Shown here: piece by piece, positions 61,474 to 64,000 of the stretch
How positions within the stretch are numbered: the first letter of the stretch is position 1
Layout of the letters: every line of letters begins with the position of its first letter
Assembly (NCBI GenBank): GCA_026989535.1
Contig: JALSJD010000072.1
Coordinates: forward strand, 1-64,000
DNA length: 64,000 bases
Direction of reading: 5' to 3'
Origin: Cyclobacteriaceae bacterium
GTDB lineage: Bacteria; Bacteroidota; Bacteroidia; Cytophagales; Cyclobacteriaceae
Program-made: the position numbers and the translations under genes
The notes under the pieces: model-generated
What the model was told of the DNA's origin: nothing
Database searches by the model: none
Seen by the model: only the letters and a program-made list of their open reading frames with translations

Positions 61474-62337
61474 ATGAAATGTAACTTATTATTGGCATTT
61501 TTATTTTCACTAATCAATATTTCTTATGGACAAAAAATTATTGAAATCCCAAAGAATGATATAGTTGAAAATTTTGTAAACCAATTGCCTGAAAACTTGA
61601 CTAAATATGGCTTGGATGATTTACGAAATTCGTCAGGCTCCTTAGACATTAGGATTTGGAGAACGTCTGATATATTTACATTAAGTTCAGGCGATTCGCT
61701 TTCTTGTAATTATAAAATACATATTGAAAATGACAAGCCATTAGTTACAAGTTCTGATTTTTCAGAAAATACATCTTGGAATATTTTGGACTCTTTAATA
61801 TCATATAGAATTATGGAACTGCAAGACGAACCATACCGAGGGATTGATGGCAGTTTTGTTTTTTTTGAAATATCAACAACGGATAAATATAGAATTTTTA
61901 GCTATTGGTCGCCACAGTTGTTAAGCCGAAGTGAAGATTGTAAAAGTGTTGTTCAAATATTGAACACTTTAGACAGGGCATTAAACACAAAAAAAATACG
62001 TGATGAATTTCTAAATTCATTGGAGCCAGGCGAATATCGTTGGGGAATGTCAAATATTCGAGTTGACAGATTATTGAATGAGGAAATAGCGAAAACCGAT
62101 TTTTATTTAATTGCCGAAAACCGAATTAAAAAAGAATTGAATATTGCCTATGGCACAAGCCATTTAGAGTATCCATTAGTAATAATTAATGGCAAACCAG
62201 CAAGTATAGCTTCTCTAAATCAATATTCGGAGAAAGATATAGTGAGTTTTAATGTTTTAAAACCAGGTAATCCGGCAATAGTAATATATGGGACAAATGG
62301 GAGTAATGGAGTAGTAAAATTAGAGACAAAGGAATAG
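61474..62337 (+). CDS. Secreted protein with a TonB-receptor plug-like C-terminus
   Basis: A 287-residue exported protein (signal KCNLLLAFLFSLINISYGQ). The last 60 residues read PLVIINGKPASIASLNQYS, DIVSFNVLKPGNPAIVIYGTNGSNGVVKLETK, the pattern of the plug domain of SusC/RagA-type receptors (IDGKP... IESIEVLKD... IYGSRGANGVIIITTK). No barrel follows. The N-terminal 200 residues match nothing I know. It may plug into, or signal to, an envelope complex. Confidence 0.6.
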   Translation: MKCNLLLAFLFSLINISYGQKIIEIPKNDIVENFVNQLPENLTKYGLDDLRNSSGSLDIRIWRTSDIFTLSSGDSLSCNYKIHIENDKPLVTSSDFSENTSWNILDSLISYRIMELQDEPYRGIDGSFVFFEISTTDKYRIFSYWSPQLLSRSEDCKSVVQILNTLDRALNTKKIRDEFLNSLEPGEYRWGMSNIRVDRLLNEEIAKTDFYLIAENRIKKELNIAYGTSHLEYPLVIINGKPASIASLNQYSEKDIVSFNVLKPGNPAIVIYGTNGSNGVVKLETKE

Positions 62338-62374
62338 AGTACATACAATAACCTATGCTCCTTTCTAAAACGCA

Positions 62375-62800
62375 TTACCCCAACGGCTGCATGTCAATTT
62401 CATAGGTAAGCTCCGATGATTTTGAAAGCATAAAACTTACGCCACAATATCGCTCTTGTGAATAATTAACAGCCTTTTCAACTTTAGCTCGGTCGGCTTC
62501 GTTTGCTTTAATTGCATAGGTTAAATGAATTTTATTATAATATTTAGGATGTTCTTCTGTCATTTCAGCATCCACTTTAATTTCAAAATCTTTAAACTCA
62601 ACACGCATTTTATTTAATAACGAAACCACATCCATGCCCGTGCAACCAGTAAGCGCATTTAACACAAGCGGTTTGGGTTTTGGACCCAAATCCTTACCAC
62701 CAAAGGCTGAATCAGCATCGATAATTAGCTTATGGTTACCAAACTTTGTTTCGAAGGACATGCCTCCGGTGTATTTGGTTAAAATGGACTCTTTTGACAT
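62375..62800 (-). CDS. OsmC-family peroxide-reducing protein
   Basis: A 141-residue OsmC/YhfA-like protein. Both redox cysteines are present: LTGCTGMDVVSLLNKM and SQERYCGVSFMLSKS. Relatives reduce organic hydroperoxides or act on thiol compounds. The YhfA-like start (KYTGGMSFETKFGNHKLIIDAD) suggests the YhfA branch, for which the role is less clear. It is convergent with the plug-like gene. Confidence 0.88.
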   Translation of the reverse strand: MSKESILTKYTGGMSFETKFGNHKLIIDADSAFGGKDLGPKPKPLVLNALTGCTGMDVVSLLNKMRVEFKDFEIKVDAEMTEEHPKYYNKIHLTYAIKANEADRAKVEKAVNYSQERYCGVSFMLSKSSELTYEIDMQPLG

Positions 62801-62887
62801 AATAATTAACTGTTAATGGGTTTCAAAAATATAATTTGTTTGCATTTGCAAATGTGACGAAAGGTACAAATAAGATGTTATAAAATT

Positions 62888-63532
62888 TTAAAGTGTGTAA
62901 ACCAATATATGATTTTTAAACTGTTCATAGTTAAGCGTTATGCTAGTAACATTATTTTCCAGTTTAAGTTCACTGCTTATGCTTCCCTCGCTTTTAATGG
63001 AGTCCAGCCTTTTAAGGAATATGTTTTCTTTAAAGATTAACCGTTTTCTTCCGTAAAATTTATAAACAGCCTCTTTTGCTCCCCAAGCTAATGCCAGAGC
63101 ATCAATGTTTTGGTTGGTTTGGTCGAGCTCATCTTGTGTTAAAAATTTGGGGGCAAGCCGTATTAATTTTTCTTTTTTTTCTTCAATATCAACTCCGCAT
63201 GGCTTGCTTTTATGCACCAATACGGCCACATAAGGTTTGGCATGCGAAATGGAAATTTGCAGGTTAGAGTTTTTAATATGAGGTTTATTATGCGAATCGC
63301 TCCAAACACCTTCGCATACACCTTCCATATCTTTAGCAATGCTCCAGCCAAGAAACCTGCTACAAAGCCATTCCCTTCTTCGTTGCGCTACATGTATTTC
63401 GTCTAATTTTTTAGGACTAGCCGAAAAATGAGCTTTATCTCTACTAAAAAAAGGTTCAGGTTCAGTAAGATGCCAAACCACAAGAACAAAGTTTTTATCA
63501 ATTATTTTCTTAAACAATGGCATGCAATCCAA
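62888..63532 (-). CDS. 4'-phosphopantetheinyl transferase superfamily protein
   Basis: A 214-residue Sfp-type enzyme that loads phosphopantetheine onto carrier proteins. The magnesium-binding motif is CGVDIEEKKEK and the second motif is LALAWGAKEAVYKFYG (WxxKEAxxK). The start may be the first Met (63532) or Met4 (63523). In Bacteroidota this type often serves as the only or main holo-ACP synthase partner. It is divergent from the WD40 gene, with 44 bp between. Confidence 0.88.
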   Translation of the reverse strand: MDCMPLFKKIIDKNFVLVVWHLTEPEPFFSRDKAHFSASPKKLDEIHVAQRRREWLCSRFLGWSIAKDMEGVCEGVWSDSHNKPHIKNSNLQISISHAKPYVAVLVHKSKPCGVDIEEKKEKLIRLAPKFLTQDELDQTNQNIDALALAWGAKEAVYKFYGRKRLIFKENIFLKRLDSIKSEGSISSELKLENNVTSITLNYEQFKNHILVYTL

Positions 63533-63576
63533 AGTTGAATTATTTTTAACTGACAGGCAAAATTCTGTCGTAAATT

Positions 63577-64000
63577 ATGATAATATTAGCTGCTAATTTT
63601 AACGGCCACCAAGGAGCAGTAACAACTTTAGCTCTATCAGAAAATGACCACTCGTTTTTTTCTGGAGGTGCAGATGGCCTTGTTGTAAGGTGGAGTTTGA
63701 AAATGCCCAACGAAGGAGAGGTTATTTTAAAATTGCAAGGGTACATTGCTTGCATTACGTATGATGCTGAAGAAGAACTGCTTTATGCCTCTGTTAACCA
63801 TAAGGGGGTTTACATAATAAGCTCTAACCGAAAAATTTTAGAATTTATTGATATTCCTGCTACTTCCTTTGGCAAGATGAAATTAGTGCTAAACAGTATT
63901 ATTCTCTCAACCAACATAGGAGAAATATTAATTTTGGAGAAAAAAGGAGGCAAAGTTCAACATCGGATAACTACAGGATTAACAAGCTATCCGCCTTTTG
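63577..64000 (+). CDS. WD40-repeat protein, 3'-truncated by the window edge
   Basis: An open frame from ATG 63577 runs to the end of the window (141 codons, no stop), so the ORF track omits it. The start MIILAANFNGHQGAVTTLAL, then GGADGLVVRWSL, is a WD40 repeat: GH...GAVTTLALSENDHSFFSGGADGLVVRW. Later blades are weaker (LLYASVNHKGVYIISSNRKIL, IILSTNIGEILIL). It is the N-terminal part of a beta-propeller protein, most likely cytosolic, of unknown role. Confidence 0.8.
   Translation, partial: MIILAANFNGHQGAVTTLALSENDHSFFSGGADGLVVRWSLKMPNEGEVILKLQGYIACITYDAEEELLYASVNHKGVYIISSNRKILEFIDIPATSFGKMKLVLNSIILSTNIGEILILEKKGGKVQHRITTGLTSYPPF

Noticed and set aside
1-64000. CRISPR arrays, tRNA and rRNA genes
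   Set aside because: I saw no regularly spaced repeats of CRISPR type and no cloverleaf or rRNA signature. A tRNA covariance-model scan would be decisive.

Overview
The window comes from a member of the Bacteroidota, probably a Cytophagia-like marine or soil lineage; I cannot fix the genus. The signs are low GC, family content (DUF4290, DUF4924, DUF3109, a PorE-like OmpA protein, a GH3-family enzyme, short NfeD with flotillin FloA, a Bacteroidota-type LptD), the birA / rsfS-ftsH divergent arrangement, and several promoters of the Bacteroidota type (TTTG, about 19 bp, TAnnTTTG). No rRNA, tRNA or CRISPR array was recognised.

Layout. 1-9.5 kb: edge-truncated GNAT acetyltransferase, M20 amidohydrolase, NagB-like enzyme, glycosyltransferase, DUF3109, UvrD/PcrA helicase, DUF4290 and MurA. 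9.5-11.4 kb is a decay zone: a dispersed repeat, an IS remnant whose transposase has lost its centre, and a response-regulator pseudogene cut off by a REP-like hairpin. 11.4-16.7 kb: minus-strand OmpA/PorE-like, queE, folD and lepA. 17-20.9 kb: DUF4924, birA, rsfS, ftsH. 20.9-24.8 kb is a small defence/toxin-antitoxin island: a Panacea-type antitoxin with a RelE-like toxin and two tiny followers, then an AbiE-like pair. 24.9-37.5 kb: lpxH, a flavoprotein, an HtrA protease, a RAYT transposase between near-identical 167-bp direct repeats, GH3, dxr, rseP, a MITE-like element, nfeD-floA. 37.8-47.4 kb is accessory: a 4HB sensor-like membrane protein, an AraC regulator ending in a MITE-like terminal repeat, and a tightly packed seven-gene operon (PqqD-like, ATP-grasp, PLP decarboxylase, urea-transporter/M23 fusion, TPR/beta-barrel, TPR, alpha/beta hydrolase). 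47.4-64 kb: aroA, aroB, proline dehydrogenase, lysS, vapBC, lptD, amidase, MCE/MlaD, carboxyltransferase beta, SirB1-like, a secreted plug-like protein, OsmC, a phosphopantetheinyl transferase, and the start of a WD40 gene at the edge.

How the genes work together. Much of the core content builds the envelope: murA, lpxH, lptD, the amidase, MlaD, rseP, the PorE-like protein and HtrA cover peptidoglycan, lipid A, outer-membrane assembly and quality control. aroA/aroB, dxr, folD and queE supply precursors. The best candidate for an undescribed system is the operon at 39.7-47.4 kb. It joins a peptide-binding-fold protein, two amino-acid-type enzymes and an envelope-spanning set of proteins, and its decarboxylase starts with a leader-peptide-like repeated segment.
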